A stretch of DNA of 37,578 nucleotides from a virus (IMGVR_UViG_3300008451_000424:1-37578), one strand, 5' to 3'; numbered from the stretch's first letter, positions 1 through 8,338 are shown. Made by a program: numbers and translations. The notes: generated from the letters alone by a model not told the origin.

Positions 1-2035
1 ATTCGCCCTTGCGCTCTCTCATCATCTCTACTAGGAATGATTCAGCCATAGACATTCCATGCTCGATTAGATTTTGCTTAAATTCTGTCATCATCGGAGG
101 CGCGCTAGGGTTGAAACGTGTCACGTCGCGCGACGCTAGCCATCCAGCTATAGCGACGAATCCACCAGCGCGGTACCATTCCCAAATTTTGCGGGCGCGG
201 TCTGATTCCATGCGCGGCGCGGTTGACCATACGCAAAACCAGCGGCGATCTTGCGACGCCAGCGAGATAGGCACGGGATCATTACTAAAGGCCAGCACGA
301 ACAATCTATTAGCCATCATATAAGGGTGCAGCCCTTTACGATTGATAGGCAACATCTCAGGAGGGGCGGCAATGATTGGCTTTAATTGGTTAGCCAACTG
401 GCGACGCGTTGCGGCGTCCGGCTCTTTTAACTCGTTAATAATGAGAATCTCTGATTCAAGCTGATAGCCCCATTGTGAATTGACGCTATTGTTATCCATA
501 ATGCCGCGATTCTTTAAATGATCGCCGCAAATAGCCCAAATGAATGGCGCCCAGAATGTATCTTTACCGCTGCCCTCGTCACCAGCGTGTAGGATCGCAT
601 GGTTTACTTTGATCTCAGGGTGCTGCACTTTAAATGCCATTACGTCAAATATATGGTTCAGCTCGAGCGACTCTGGCACTAGCTCTTGGCAATGATTCAA
701 CCATAATGAAATGTCTGAGCTTTCAGCTTGAGCGACGCTTGGCCTTGCATCCCGCCAACGATTGCCGTAAAGGTCGCCATCGCGACTGACCAGCACATCT
801 TCACCGGCAGCATAAGTAATACCAACTAAGGCTTTCGCGCCCATCGCTTGACGATTCTCATCAAAGCAAACTGACGCTTCGATTTTCCTTCCGGTGTGGA
901 TTGACTTGCATGGCACGTGACGGAATAGCGCGTTAAATGTCTGACGCGACACTTCGCGGCGGTCTTGCAGATCAAAGTAGGACTCGTCATCTTGGATGTA
1001 AGCAAAGCGCTCATACCAGTTAGCTTTCTCGATCCTGCCCAACTCTTTACGCTCTATTTCTTCAATCAACTCAGCCGCCGTATCGCGATACACTTCATTA
1101 GGGGTTAGCTTGGACAACGCTATATTCATTTTTTCGGCAAGCAACTCATCACGTAGGCCATGATCGACTTCAGGGCCACCATTGTCAGCGACCCAATCAA
1201 GGAACATCTGCGAGCTAAAGTCTACGCAATGACCATGCAAGCAACAAAATGAGCGATCAAGCGGCTTGTAACGCCCTTCAATGTTGCCATCGGTATGCTC
1301 TGCGTTGTTAGGGCAAACAATGCCCATCCAACCCTCGCCATTGGCAGGCGACAGAATCATGCCCTGCTCGTTAAGCCAAGTGACGACTGAATCCTTGCCG
1401 GTGTCAGCAAGGCGAATGGCTACATTAGTTGCGGTGTCAGCAGGGTCAGGCACCACGTCAAGGGCAGCGCAGATTTCTTCTAAGTTGTATTCACGCTCAG
1501 GGTGAAACTCAACCAAGACTGATTTAAAATTGTTGCGTCCAGGCTTTAAGTTCACAGATCCAGGCAAGCGGAAGTTACGAACCGCATTAGTTGCGCCTGG
1601 GTCGGTGTAGCCTGCCTTGGCAATCGCTTTGATGGCTGCGGTAAAGTCACCCTTGGTTGGTTGCTCTTTAAATGCGTAACCCCATTGGAATGATCCTTCT
1701 GACGTTTCCATGATCCATGTAGGCGCAAGGGGTGGCTCTTTAGATTTAGTGCCGATGTCATCTAACATCATCACAAGGACGTATTCGCAGTTGGCGGCTG
1801 ACGCTGACACTTTGCCATCGGCAAAGCGATCGAGGATAAATGAGCCGGTATTGCCATAGATTGCCCAATCAGGCTTGACCTTGGCAGTTGGCAGGAAAGC
1901 AGGCCAAGTGCATTTAATCGTGCCATCGGCATGGGTCTGCAAGGCTCCGTTGCCGTCTAATTGTGGTTTTTGTCTAACAATTAAAGCAGTTTCACCTTCA
2001 GGGGCTAAATTAGTGATATATTCTACAAAGTTCAT
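1..2035 (-). CDS. Primase-helicase (RepB-like primase + SF3/D5-type helicase), N-terminal 678 codons
   Basis: Replicative primase and helicase in one chain: it lays primers and unwinds the phage fork, working with the family A polymerase encoded just upstream. The start is the ATG at 2035, preceded by GAAAGG. The N-terminal part has an Asp-Asp pair (D92-D93 in MMLDDIG) and RLPGSVN near residue 155, as in RepB/AEP-type primases. A zinc-finger-like block follows: CPNNAEH near 245 and FCCLHGHC near 264-271. The helicase half has Walker A GDEGSGKD (485-492, K491), a Walker B-like LIINE (ends at E535) and a DRRW arginine pair near 595, as in DUF5906/D5-like proteins. The frame is still open at base 1. 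The last codon there is completed by bases at 37577-37578, so the gene continues at 37310-37578 and totals 767 residues. It is the last gene of a leftward replication operon. Assignment from motifs only. Confidence 0.9.
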   Translation of the reverse strand, partial: MNFVEYITNLAPEGETALIVRQKPQLDGNGALQTHADGTIKCTWPAFLPTAKVKPDWAIYGNTGSFILDRFADGKVSASAANCEYVLVMMLDDIGTKSKEPPLAPTWIMETSEGSFQWGYAFKEQPTKGDFTAAIKAIAKAGYTDPGATNAVRNFRLPGSVNLKPGRNNFKSVLVEFHPEREYNLEEICAALDVVPDPADTATNVAIRLADTGKDSVVTWLNEQGMILSPANGEGWMGIVCPNNAEHTDGNIEGRYKPLDRSFCCLHGHCVDFSSQMFLDWVADNGGPEVDHGLRDELLAEKMNIALSKLTPNEVYRDTAAELIEEIERKELGRIEKANWYERFAYIQDDESYFDLQDRREVSRQTFNALFRHVPCKSIHTGRKIEASVCFDENRQAMGAKALVGITYAAGEDVLVSRDGDLYGNRWRDARPSVAQAESSDISLWLNHCQELVPESLELNHIFDVMAFKVQHPEIKVNHAILHAGDEGSGKDTFWAPFIWAICGDHLKNRGIMDNNSVNSQWGYQLESEILIINELKEPDAATRRQLANQLKPIIAAPPEMLPINRKGLHPYMMANRLFVLAFSNDPVPISLASQDRRWFCVWSTAPRMESDRARKIWEWYRAGGFVAIAGWLASRDVTRFNPSAPPMMTEFKQNLIEHGMSMAESFLVEMMRERKGE

Positions 2036-2058
2036 CTGGACTACCTTTCGTGAGGTTT

Positions 2059-2092
2059 GCCCCCTAGCTCATCACTAGGGGGCTTTTCTTTT
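2059..2092 (+). terminator. Perfect 9-bp hairpin with plus-strand T-tract between polymerase and primase genes
   Basis: The arms GCCCCCTAG (2059-2067) and CTAGGGGGC (2075-2083) flank a 7-nt loop. TTTTCTTTT follows on the plus strand. The orientation is that of an intrinsic terminator for rightward RNA, although both flanking genes run leftward. In the leftward mRNA it is a hairpin without a U-tract, lying between the polymerase stop and the primase ribosome binding site. It may stop antisense transcription or stabilise or limit the primase message. Confidence 0.6.
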
Positions 2093-4067
2093 ATTTACCG
2101 TATCGTTGCATTGCATGAATTTCTACGCCAAGGGGTATGCCCTTTGCCCAATCAGGCGGCGTACACATTACTTCTTCCATCTCTTTTATTACTTGTTCTG
2201 TTTGTTCGGTTTCGCACTCGACCACAATTTCATCATGGACGTGAAGAATAACATCATCCAATTGACGTAAAGAATGTCTAAGTAAATCATTGGCGACCGC
2301 TTGGGTGATGTTTTCACAGGCTAAACCTTTCCATAATCTTGCACGGGGCCATTCCTTTGCATCTGCTGCTGGCTTCCATGCGGATTTAGCGTAGGTAATA
2401 CCATCGGCTTCTAGCTTGGCAAACGGATAACAAAGGACTCTGCCCGAAGGTAAAGCATACCAAAGATGTTGCCCGTCGTACAAGTAAGTTACGCGCCCTG
2501 CGCTAAACTCAAAACCTTTATTACGCATCGCCCTTGTGTATGCTTCTTCTAGGTCTTGCCAATAAGGTGTTGCCCACGGATTAGCCATGCGCCAACCTGC
2601 AACCATGCGCTTGGCTTGTGGTTCAGGTAGCAAAATGCCATAAGCTCTGCCCATCGCCGCAAACGCGCCCACACCGCCTGCAAAACCGCAGGCTAGCTCT
2701 TGGACTTTACCGATTTGCCTTTGATCGCTACTGACTTCTTCGACTTTGACGTGGAAGGTTGCGGCGGCGTTGACTTTATAGACATCTTCGCCTCGTGCAA
2801 AAAGCGATAGCTTCGAAATACCGGCGTCGGAATTGGAGAGCCAAGGGTTGACTCGGGCTTCGATTCCTGACCAATCGGCAACGACCAAGGATTTTCCGTG
2901 CATCGGTATGAGCGCTGGTCGTAACATTCCCTTGAGGACGTCGGTAACTCGTCGTCCAAAGGTAGGGACAATTGCATGGCTTCTAACCATAGCTTGTCTA
3001 ACGGCATCAGGATCCTTAGCGCACTTTCTTGTGAAGTTGTGGACTTGGGCGCCATAGCTACTTGCCCGACCTGTGGCTGACCCACCAGCGAACACAAACG
3101 CGCCACGAACTCGGTTATCTTCTTCATCTGCTAAATCCTTTAATCGTTTGAACTTCGCAACACTAGACGCCCATAGGTCGTCCGCACATTGGATAACATC
3201 AGCAACTTCCGGCGGTATTTGGTCGGGGTTTTCTTCAGCAAGAATAAGTAAGTTAGCTCGAACTGACTTGTCGATCGAATATTTCTTGTCGCCATCTTTA
3301 TACACTTCCATTAATTTTTTAGCTTCATCGCCAACACGCGCTAAGACCCACTCACGCATCTTAGGGCTGCGAACTGAGGTGATTTCACCTTCAGTCACTT
3401 CAGCGACGATCTGCTCAATCTCTTGTAATTCCTCACTAGCATAGCGTACTGCGGCTTCGCACAGGGGCTTATCTAGTAGTACGCCGCGGTCATTGATGCG
3501 CTCATTGACATGGTAGTCAAGCAACTCATCAGGGGACAACTGGCGCATGGCCTGTGAGATGGCTCGCATGGTTCGCACGTCTTGCAGGGCGTAGTTACCC
3601 ATTTCTGCCATCAAGGTGGGGTCTGTATTGAATGTACCATCAGCCTTGGGGATACACAACAAGCGAATCAATTGATTGCCTCGGTGATCCTTACGCATAC
3701 TGCTACTAGCAAAGCGTCCAACATCCTCTAGTGAACCTGGAGCGCAGTTAGCCCGTGCTTGTGCAGCGGTGCAATACCATTGCGTCAACACAGGAGTAGG
3801 CACTTTGTAATCGTGGCATAAAACAAACTCAGTAATGAGGCGATCAAAGCCTGCGTTGTGCGCCCTGATCTGCTCGTCACTAAAGAAGTGCTGGGCTACA
3901 CGTTTGGGGAATGGTTGGTCAGGAGTCCATAGTTGCACGTCCTCATCATCAAAGGCATACGCCATGCAAATGACTTCGGTGCTTGGATCCTGAGCGTAGT
4001 TGTAAGATCCACGACTGCGTAGATCGCATCGGGATCTTGTTTCGTAATCGAGCCAGAGTATGCTCAT
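2091..4067 (-). CDS. DNA polymerase, family A, with 3'-5' proofreading exonuclease
   Basis: Replicative phage DNA polymerase of 658 residues. An N-terminal DnaQ-like exonuclease shows ExoI LDYET (D7, E9), ExoII HNAGFD (70-75) and ExoIII YALQD (159-163). The polymerase palm and fingers show motif A VVADWSGIEAR (D398), motif B around R450-QIG-K454 with ELACGFAGG, and motif C HVHDE (D612, E613). No 5'-3' exonuclease domain is present, as is normal for phage enzymes of this class. The start codon overlaps the stop of the 109-aa gene upstream by four bases (ATGA), so the two are translationally coupled. It lies between the nuclease and ssDNA-binding-type genes and the primase-helicase, a common phage replication block. 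Confidence 0.96.
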   Translation of the reverse strand: MSILWLDYETRSRCDLRSRGSYNYAQDPSTEVICMAYAFDDEDVQLWTPDQPFPKRVAQHFFSDEQIRAHNAGFDRLITEFVLCHDYKVPTPVLTQWYCTAAQARANCAPGSLEDVGRFASSSMRKDHRGNQLIRLLCIPKADGTFNTDPTLMAEMGNYALQDVRTMRAISQAMRQLSPDELLDYHVNERINDRGVLLDKPLCEAAVRYASEELQEIEQIVAEVTEGEITSVRSPKMREWVLARVGDEAKKLMEVYKDGDKKYSIDKSVRANLLILAEENPDQIPPEVADVIQCADDLWASSVAKFKRLKDLADEEDNRVRGAFVFAGGSATGRASSYGAQVHNFTRKCAKDPDAVRQAMVRSHAIVPTFGRRVTDVLKGMLRPALIPMHGKSLVVADWSGIEARVNPWLSNSDAGISKLSLFARGEDVYKVNAAATFHVKVEEVSSDQRQIGKVQELACGFAGGVGAFAAMGRAYGILLPEPQAKRMVAGWRMANPWATPYWQDLEEAYTRAMRNKGFEFSAGRVTYLYDGQHLWYALPSGRVLCYPFAKLEADGITYAKSAWKPAADAKEWPRARLWKGLACENITQAVANDLLRHSLRQLDDVILHVHDEIVVECETEQTEQVIKEMEEVMCTPPDWAKGIPLGVEIHAMQRYGK

Positions 4068-4393
4068 TTTTTGCTGACCTCATAGTAAGCTGGATCGCAC
4101 CCAAACAACTCTTTTAAATGCTCTATCTCTGCTTGCTGCTGAATAATTACCCCCCGCAAGCTTTGCAAAGAATCTACAGGGGGGACATATTTACGCACAA
4201 GGTTAATCATTCGTTTTGCGTCATACTCGTACTTTTGCCAACGCTCGCCCCACGGTTCAGGTATGGGGCCACCATCCCAAATAAGATCATGCGCTGATTC
4301 TTCATCGTGTCCATCTTCAATACACAACTCATAGGCTAATTGTTCCCATTCCTCTGCGCCTTCCCAAAATTCCGTTACTAGCTCATTGCTCAT
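4064..4393 (-). CDS. Conserved-type hypothetical protein, 109 aa, acidic
   Basis: I do not recognise this protein. It is acidic and rich in Trp and Glu, for example EFWEGAEEWEQLAYELCIED near the N-terminus and a second Trp cluster (PEPWGERWQKYEYDAKRM) near residues 46-63. The C-terminal third is predicted helical (LRGVIIQQQAEIEHLKELFG). Its stop overlaps the start of the DNA polymerase gene by four bases, so it probably belongs to the replication operon. An AAAGGATAAAGAAA leader provides the ribosome binding site for the ATG at 4393. It could be a small polymerase accessory protein, but nothing in the sequence proves that. Confidence 0.75.
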   Translation of the reverse strand: MSNELVTEFWEGAEEWEQLAYELCIEDGHDEESAHDLIWDGGPIPEPWGERWQKYEYDAKRMINLVRKYVPPVDSLQSLRGVIIQQQAEIEHLKELFGCDPAYYEVSKK

Positions 4394-4421
4394 TTTCTTT
4401 ATCCTTTACTGTACTGTGGGT

Positions 4422-4484
4422 GGGGTGGCAGTCTTTTTAGTCGTTCGTCTGCGAGTACTTAAGCTGAATAGTGTCAGCCACCCC
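4422..4484. repeat. Inverted repeat enclosing a 14-codon mini-ORF between two replication genes
   Basis: GGGGTGGC (4422-4429) and GCCACCCC (4477-4484) form perfect 8-bp arms around 47 bases. On the minus strand a GTG-started reading frame (4481-4437) encodes VADTIQLKYSQTND and then stops. This resembles the N-terminus of small beta-rich phage structural proteins. The piece may be a gene remnant or a leader peptide. The 97-bp gap 4394-4490 holds nothing else I can name. Confidence 0.4.
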
Positions 4485-4490
4485 TATTTT

Positions 4491-4673
4491 TTACTCTGCT
4501 ACTGGTTCTACAACTTCAGCTTCCGCAGGTGCAGGTTGCACTTGTGGAATGGCTTGGTTCTTGATCTTTTCCGCTAGCGGTTGTGATACTTCCGCAGGAA
4601 TCGGAGCCTTGTTCAAGGCAATCAAAATCGTATTTACTTCTTCGACTGTAAAAGTTAAATTGATTTCTGGCAT
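4491..4673 (-). CDS. Small phage protein, 60 aa, hypothetical
   Basis: A short protein with a predicted helical N-terminal half (VEEVNTILIALNKAPIPAEV, then LAEKIKNQA) and a Pro/Ala/Glu-rich tail (residues 41-60). The N-terminal pattern, with a short beta-strand (INLTFT) and an EEVNxILxALxK helix, is seen in many small phage proteins with no known function. The start ATG is one base away from the stop of the preceding 220-aa gene, so the two are probably co-translated in the replication operon. Its job is unknown. A small regulator or oligomeric accessory protein is possible. Confidence 0.75.
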   Translation of the reverse strand: MPEINLTFTVEEVNTILIALNKAPIPAEVSQPLAEKIKNQAIPQVQPAPAEAEVVEPVAE

Positions 4674-4674
4674 A

Positions 4675-5337
4675 TTAAACTCCTGAACGACGGCGACGTG
4701 CTGGCGCGGCGGCTTCAGCTTCTACAGGCGCTTCAATTTCTTTCGGCGCTTCTTCGGCTGCTGCTTCGCCATCCATACCAACCCATTCCAAAACCTTGAA
4801 GATAGGGGTATAGATACGGCCATACGACTTGTGGGTGTAATGCTCTTTGCCAAGCTCAACAACTGGAACTGGCTTAGATTGATCCTTTTCTACTTGCGTA
4901 GCAATAGCAACAGCTAAGGCTTGAACCGCTTTCTTACCGCCAATTGACGTTGTGGTGTAACGCGCTTCCATACCTTTATCTTCACCATCAAGGCACTTGA
5001 TAGACATACCAACTTGAGTTTCCCAACCCTTTTTAGCACCAGGAGGCGCTGCTTCAAGTTCAGGCAATGGCTGGCTTACGCTGACCATCTTTTCAGCCAA
5101 CACTTCACCATCGCCCCACGCAATGTAGCCGTGAACGAATGAAAAAGGATTAACTGCCCATGTTGAGTCATTTTCGATTTCGGTCTGATCTGCACCAAAT
5201 ACCCAATGACCTGTTTTGTCCATCTTGATAATAACGGTGCCTGCTGCGCCTACATCGGTTTCAATGGTACGCAACGCTGTGGCCAATGACTTTACTGAAG
5301 GGAGATTTGCACCTGAGAATGTTGTGATATTAGACAT
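4675..5337 (-). CDS. Putative ssDNA-binding/replication accessory protein (by position), 220 aa
   Basis: No motif identifies this protein directly. It lies between the DUF2800-type nuclease and the family A polymerase. In many phages that slot is held by DUF2815 or another ssDNA-binding protein, which is the only reason for the call. Residues 1-185 look like a mixed beta-rich fold with many aromatics (GHWVFGADQ, FSFVHGYIAWGDGE, YTHKSYGRIYTPIFKVLEWV). The last 30 residues are a Glu/Ala/Pro tail ending in RRRRSGV. Acidic tails are typical of phage SSBs such as T7 gp2.5, but a basic end is not. It starts at ATG 5337 behind AAGGAATC. It could equally be an unrelated replication protein. Confidence 0.8.
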   Translation of the reverse strand: MSNITTFSGANLPSVKSLATALRTIETDVGAAGTVIIKMDKTGHWVFGADQTEIENDSTWAVNPFSFVHGYIAWGDGEVLAEKMVSVSQPLPELEAAPPGAKKGWETQVGMSIKCLDGEDKGMEARYTTTSIGGKKAVQALAVAIATQVEKDQSKPVPVVELGKEHYTHKSYGRIYTPIFKVLEWVGMDGEAAAEEAPKEIEAPVEAEAAAPARRRRSGV

Positions 5338-5348
5338 GATTTGATTCC

Positions 5349-6482
5349 TTATTGAAGTTTAGAGAGGGCTGCGGTGAGTTGCTGCCCGATTTGTAAAACC
5401 GCAGGTCTTGGATCAGATTCCTCAACCAACGTACTACCACTGCTTACTGCTACTACTAATTCTTTTGGTAATTCTAAGTTATATTTTTTTAATACCTTTT
5501 CCGCTTGTGCTGGCGAAATAACTTTTTCAACGGTAGCTTCTTTTCCTAACCGCATTTCTAATAATTTAGCTTTTGCCTGATCTTCGTCGACCCATTGGCG
5601 AATAGCGCGTTTAGCTACCAATTTAAAGCCTGGTACTGGTTTACCCGCATCTAACACTTGGTGCGCTAACCCACGCACATCAGCAATCCATTGCTCAAGC
5701 ATATCGGCTTTTTTAAGATAATCAGCGATCTGCTCTACGTTAAGGATATCGAGTTGAGCGTGTAGGGCGCGGTCAGCAAGACCTGTCATCTTAGGGCAAG
5801 TAGGCTTGGCGGCGCACCAACGGCAATGATCGCCTGCGTTCAATGGTGCGTCAGGCATTTGGCTGATCTTGACCGCCATCGCTAGCTCTTGCTCAAACGC
5901 TTTAATACGCTTTGTTGTAGTAACCCAACGCTTTACAGATGGCGGTTGCACGATGATGCACTCGATCTCGTCGCACTCGTCAAACACCCATTGCACTTCA
6001 GGCGTACGCATAGCCGCGGCCGCGTAGAACATCAGTTGAGGATTATCGTCAGCAGGGACAGGGACGCCAGACCCAAACTTCCAATCGAGAATAAAGGCTC
6101 TTTTACCGATACGACCAAGTAAATCTGTACTACCGAATACGCCAGGAAGAAAATCACCGAACCCGACACGCGTTTCTGTTGCATATTCCATTTCCTTATT
6201 AGGGTCGATGTCATCCAAAGCTCTAAGCGCAGGGTAAACCTTTTCGTCAATAAGCTCTTGGGTTAATTTGATACCTTCATATTCCATGCCAGCAAATGAC
6301 TCAGGCGTTTGGTTTGTAGTCAGGATCAAGTCCATGACGTTATGAAGCAGGGTGCCTTCGTCAGCGTATTTGCTAGAAGGTTTAGGGGGCATCTTGGCGC
6401 ACAAGGCTACAGAGCCAGGGCAACCGATGACACGTTTGGCAGTTGAACCGCCTACTACGCTGGAGTGTTTCGTGAGTTCCAT
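5349..6482 (-). CDS. PD-(D/E)XK exonuclease with Fe-S cysteines (DUF2800/Cas4-RecB type)
   Basis: A 377-residue nuclease of the Cas4/RecB-like superfamily, probably a DNA-end-resecting enzyme for phage recombination or replication. The catalytic motifs are in order: an Glu near 103, D120 in GSTDLL, D133-W-K135 (ILDWKFG) and the QLMFYA motif (Q149). The C-terminal cysteines C220, C223 and C229 (HCRWCAAKPTC), together with an N-terminal GCPGSVALC (C21/C28), are the usual iron-sulphur ligand set. It is the first gene of the leftward replication operon. The ATG at 6482 follows AAAGGAATC, and transcription likely starts in the divergent promoter region just upstream. The family assignment is from motifs and neighbours. 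Confidence 0.9.
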   Translation of the reverse strand: MELTKHSSVVGGSTAKRVIGCPGSVALCAKMPPKPSSKYADEGTLLHNVMDLILTTNQTPESFAGMEYEGIKLTQELIDEKVYPALRALDDIDPNKEMEYATETRVGFGDFLPGVFGSTDLLGRIGKRAFILDWKFGSGVPVPADDNPQLMFYAAAAMRTPEVQWVFDECDEIECIIVQPPSVKRWVTTTKRIKAFEQELAMAVKISQMPDAPLNAGDHCRWCAAKPTCPKMTGLADRALHAQLDILNVEQIADYLKKADMLEQWIADVRGLAHQVLDAGKPVPGFKLVAKRAIRQWVDEDQAKAKLLEMRLGKEATVEKVISPAQAEKVLKKYNLELPKELVVAVSSGSTLVEESDPRPAVLQIGQQLTAALSKLQ

Positions 6483-6501
6483 CTTGATTCCTTTACTTTA
6501 G

Positions 6502-6530
6502 TTGACTGAGATTAAACTTTACCACAAAAT
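6502..6530 (+). promoter_or_regulatory. Candidate sigma70-type promoter for the rightward arm
   Basis: TTGACT (6502-6507) and CAAAAT (6525-6530) are separated by 17 bases, 26 bases before the VRR-NUC start codon. The -10 box matches consensus at four of six positions. The region lies between two divergent genes, so a promoter is expected in both directions. No equally good leftward promoter was found by eye. Confidence 0.5.
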
Positions 6531-6539
6531 TTATTTGTG
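6523..6539. promoter_or_regulatory. Inverted-repeat operator candidate overlapping the -10 box
   Basis: CACAAA (6523-6528) and TTTGTG (6534-6539) form a 6-bp inverted repeat with a 5-bp spacer. It overlaps the proposed -10 box and sits in the middle of the divergent promoter region. A directly repeated TAAACTTT flanks it on each side (about 6513-6520 and 6543-6550). A dimeric regulator bound here could control both replication arms at once. No candidate repressor gene was recognised, so the binding protein is unknown. Confidence 0.45.
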
Positions 6540-6555
6540 TGCTAAACTTTTTTAC

Positions 6556-6852
6556 ATGGAAAAGAAAACTAAACCTGAAAGAGAAGCAGAGATTGAAAAA
6601 TACTTTGTTTGGGCGGTGGCTTCAATTGGCGGCAAGACTTATAAATTCAAGTCTATTAGCCAGCGTGGGGTTGCTGATCGTATAGCTTGTTTGCCTAATG
6701 GAGATACCTGGTTTGTCGAGATCAAACGTCCTAAAGGCGGCGTGTTATCGCCTATGCAAGACGTATTTGCGGATGAAATGTGGTCGCTAAAACAAAAATA
6801 CGCTTGTTTATGGACAAAAGAAGATGTTATGAAATGGATTGCTGAGTTATGA
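6556..6852 (+). CDS. VRR-NUC domain nuclease, 98 aa
   Basis: A minimal VRR-NUC (PD-(D/E)XK) nuclease, a family often encoded beside SNF2 helicases in phage replication modules and thought to cut branched DNA. The active-site pattern is clear: GVADRI (D41), FVEIKRP (E55, K57) and SPMQ (Q68). The reading frame is open from 6502, but the earlier ATG would overlap the proposed promoter. The ATG at 6556 gives the usual family length and begins directly with the charged helix MEKKTKPERE. Its stop overlaps the ATG of the next small gene by four bases. It is the first gene of the rightward arm. Confidence 0.9.
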   Translation: MEKKTKPEREAEIEKYFVWAVASIGGKTYKFKSISQRGVADRIACLPNGDTWFVEIKRPKGGVLSPMQDVFADEMWSLKQKYACLWTKEDVMKWIAEL

Positions 6853-7007
6853 GGTACATCGTTAAAGACGAAACAGGCGCTATGTTGCGTTTGTTTAACA
6901 CCCGCCAAGAAGCATTGGCATTTTGCCAACAAGGTTGGTCTGTTGTTATTAAGCCACGCCAACCTAAACCTGATTTGCACAAGTTACTTGGAGAAGCACC
7001 ATTTTGA
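6849..7007 (+). CDS. Small phage protein between VRR-NUC and helicase, 52 aa
   Basis: A 52-residue protein beginning MRYIVKDETGAMLRLFNTRQ and ending LHKLLGEAPF. Its start codon overlaps the VRR-NUC stop (ATGA) and its own stop overlaps the TTG start of the helicase gene, so all three are translationally coupled. The sequence suggests a beta-hairpin (YIVKDETGAMLRLF) and a short helix. I recognise no function. It may be an adaptor between the nuclease and the helicase, purely from position. Confidence 0.75.
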   Translation: MRYIVKDETGAMLRLFNTRQEALAFCQQGWSVVIKPRQPKPDLHKLLGEAPF

Positions 7008-8338
7008 AATTACGCGATTACCAAGAAAAGGCAGCCGACTTCTTGTACGAGAACGACCGCGCTATGATTCTTGCCCCTGTGGGCGCTGGCAAGACCTGTA
7101 TCACGCTGACAGCTATGCAAGATATGTTGCGCTATGGCTTTGTTAAACGGTGGCTTGTGTTGGCTCCTAAGCGTGTCTGTACTGACGTATGGCCTGTAGA
7201 ACAACCGAAGTGGGCTACTGATATGCCATTAGCCGTAGCGGTTGGTACGCCTGCTCAACGCGCTAACGCATTACATTCAGGCTTTCCGGTAGTGGTCACT
7301 AACTACGACAACATTCAATGGCTTGCTGACCAAGAGCTAGACTTTGATGGCATCGTGTTTGACGAGCTAACCAAGCTCAAGAACCCGTCAGGCAAGCGTT
7401 TTAAAGCATTGGCTAAAGTAGTAGACAAGATCAAGATTCGTTGGGGTTTGACAGGTTCGTTTACGTCTAACGGGCTTGAGGACGTTTTTGGTCAGTGCAA
7501 GATCATCAACCAAGAGTTGCTTGGACGGGCTAAGGGCGCGTTTATGCAGCAATACTTTGTTCTGGTTAACAAAGACTTTGGCGAGTGGGAGCCACGGGTA
7601 GGTTCATTGGCGCAGGTTATGGAGCGTATCAAACCTGCAACCTTCCTGTTAGACGCAGGTGAATACGCTGACAAGTTGCCACCATGCCACACCGTTGAGA
7701 TGAAATGTGACTTGGCTGACCGCGCCCCATACGAAAAGATGAAGAAAGATTTTGTCATTGAGTTCAAGGACGTGCAGATCACCGCCGTCAACGCAGGCGT
7801 AGTCACAGGCAAGTTGCAGCAAATGGCAGGCGGTTGGGTCTACGAAACGACTACAACGGCTTCAGACACGCCTGGGCGCATGAACGTGACCAAGACGCCT
7901 ATTTGGTTTAGCACCCACAAGTTCGATATGCTTAATGAGTTGCTTGAGGAAAACCAGCACGACAACACAATCATTGTTTACAACTATATCGAGGAATTGG
8001 CTGAACTTAAGCGCCGCTATCCCCACGCACAGACAATCAACGATGACAAGGCTATTGAGCGTTGGAACGATGGCAAGATCGAGTTGCTACTGATTCACCC
8101 TAAGAGCGCAGGACACGGGCTAAACCTTCAGCATGGCGGCAATAAGATGGTTTTTGTATCTCTGCCTTGGAGCCTTGAGTTGTACGAGCAGACAGTAGGC
8201 CGCCTGCACCGCAGCGGTCAGAAGCATGATGTATGGGTTTACCTCTTATTAACCAACAAAACGATTGATTTGAGGATTTGGGACGCCCTTAAAGATAAAC
8301 GGGCATTAAGTGATATTGCATTGGAGGAATTGAAATGA
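7004..8338 (+). CDS. SNF2-family (SF2) DNA helicase/translocase
   Basis: A 444-residue DEAD/SNF2-like motor that probably moves on phage DNA during replication or recombination. The first RecA lobe has a Q-motif-like LRDYQ, Walker A LAPVGAGKT (23-31) and Walker B FDEL (D120, E121). The second lobe has HPKSAGHGLNLQ and the arginine-finger motif QTVGRLHRSGQ (396-406), typical of SNF2 proteins. Translation probably starts at the TTG at 7004, overlapping the previous stop, with GGAG ten bases upstream; the next residues KLRDYQ are where the family usually begins. VRR-NUC plus SNF2 is a recurrent phage pair. Its stop overlaps the next gene by four bases. Confidence 0.93.
   Translation: MKLRDYQEKAADFLYENDRAMILAPVGAGKTCITLTAMQDMLRYGFVKRWLVLAPKRVCTDVWPVEQPKWATDMPLAVAVGTPAQRANALHSGFPVVVTNYDNIQWLADQELDFDGIVFDELTKLKNPSGKRFKALAKVVDKIKIRWGLTGSFTSNGLEDVFGQCKIINQELLGRAKGAFMQQYFVLVNKDFGEWEPRVGSLAQVMERIKPATFLLDAGEYADKLPPCHTVEMKCDLADRAPYEKMKKDFVIEFKDVQITAVNAGVVTGKLQQMAGGWVYETTTTASDTPGRMNVTKTPIWFSTHKFDMLNELLEENQHDNTIIVYNYIEELAELKRRYPHAQTINDDKAIERWNDGKIELLLIHPKSAGHGLNLQHGGNKMVFVSLPWSLELYEQTVGRLHRSGQKHDVWVYLLLTNKTIDLRIWDALKDKRALSDIALEELK

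Noticed and set aside
2693-3127. Minus-strand 144-codon frame inside the polymerase gene
   Set aside because: Entirely within the polymerase coding sequence in a different frame, with a peptide of no family character.
6502-6555. Longer N-terminus (18 more codons) for the VRR-NUC protein
   Set aside because: It would start within the proposed promoter, adds no family-like residues and ATG 6556 gives the normal length.
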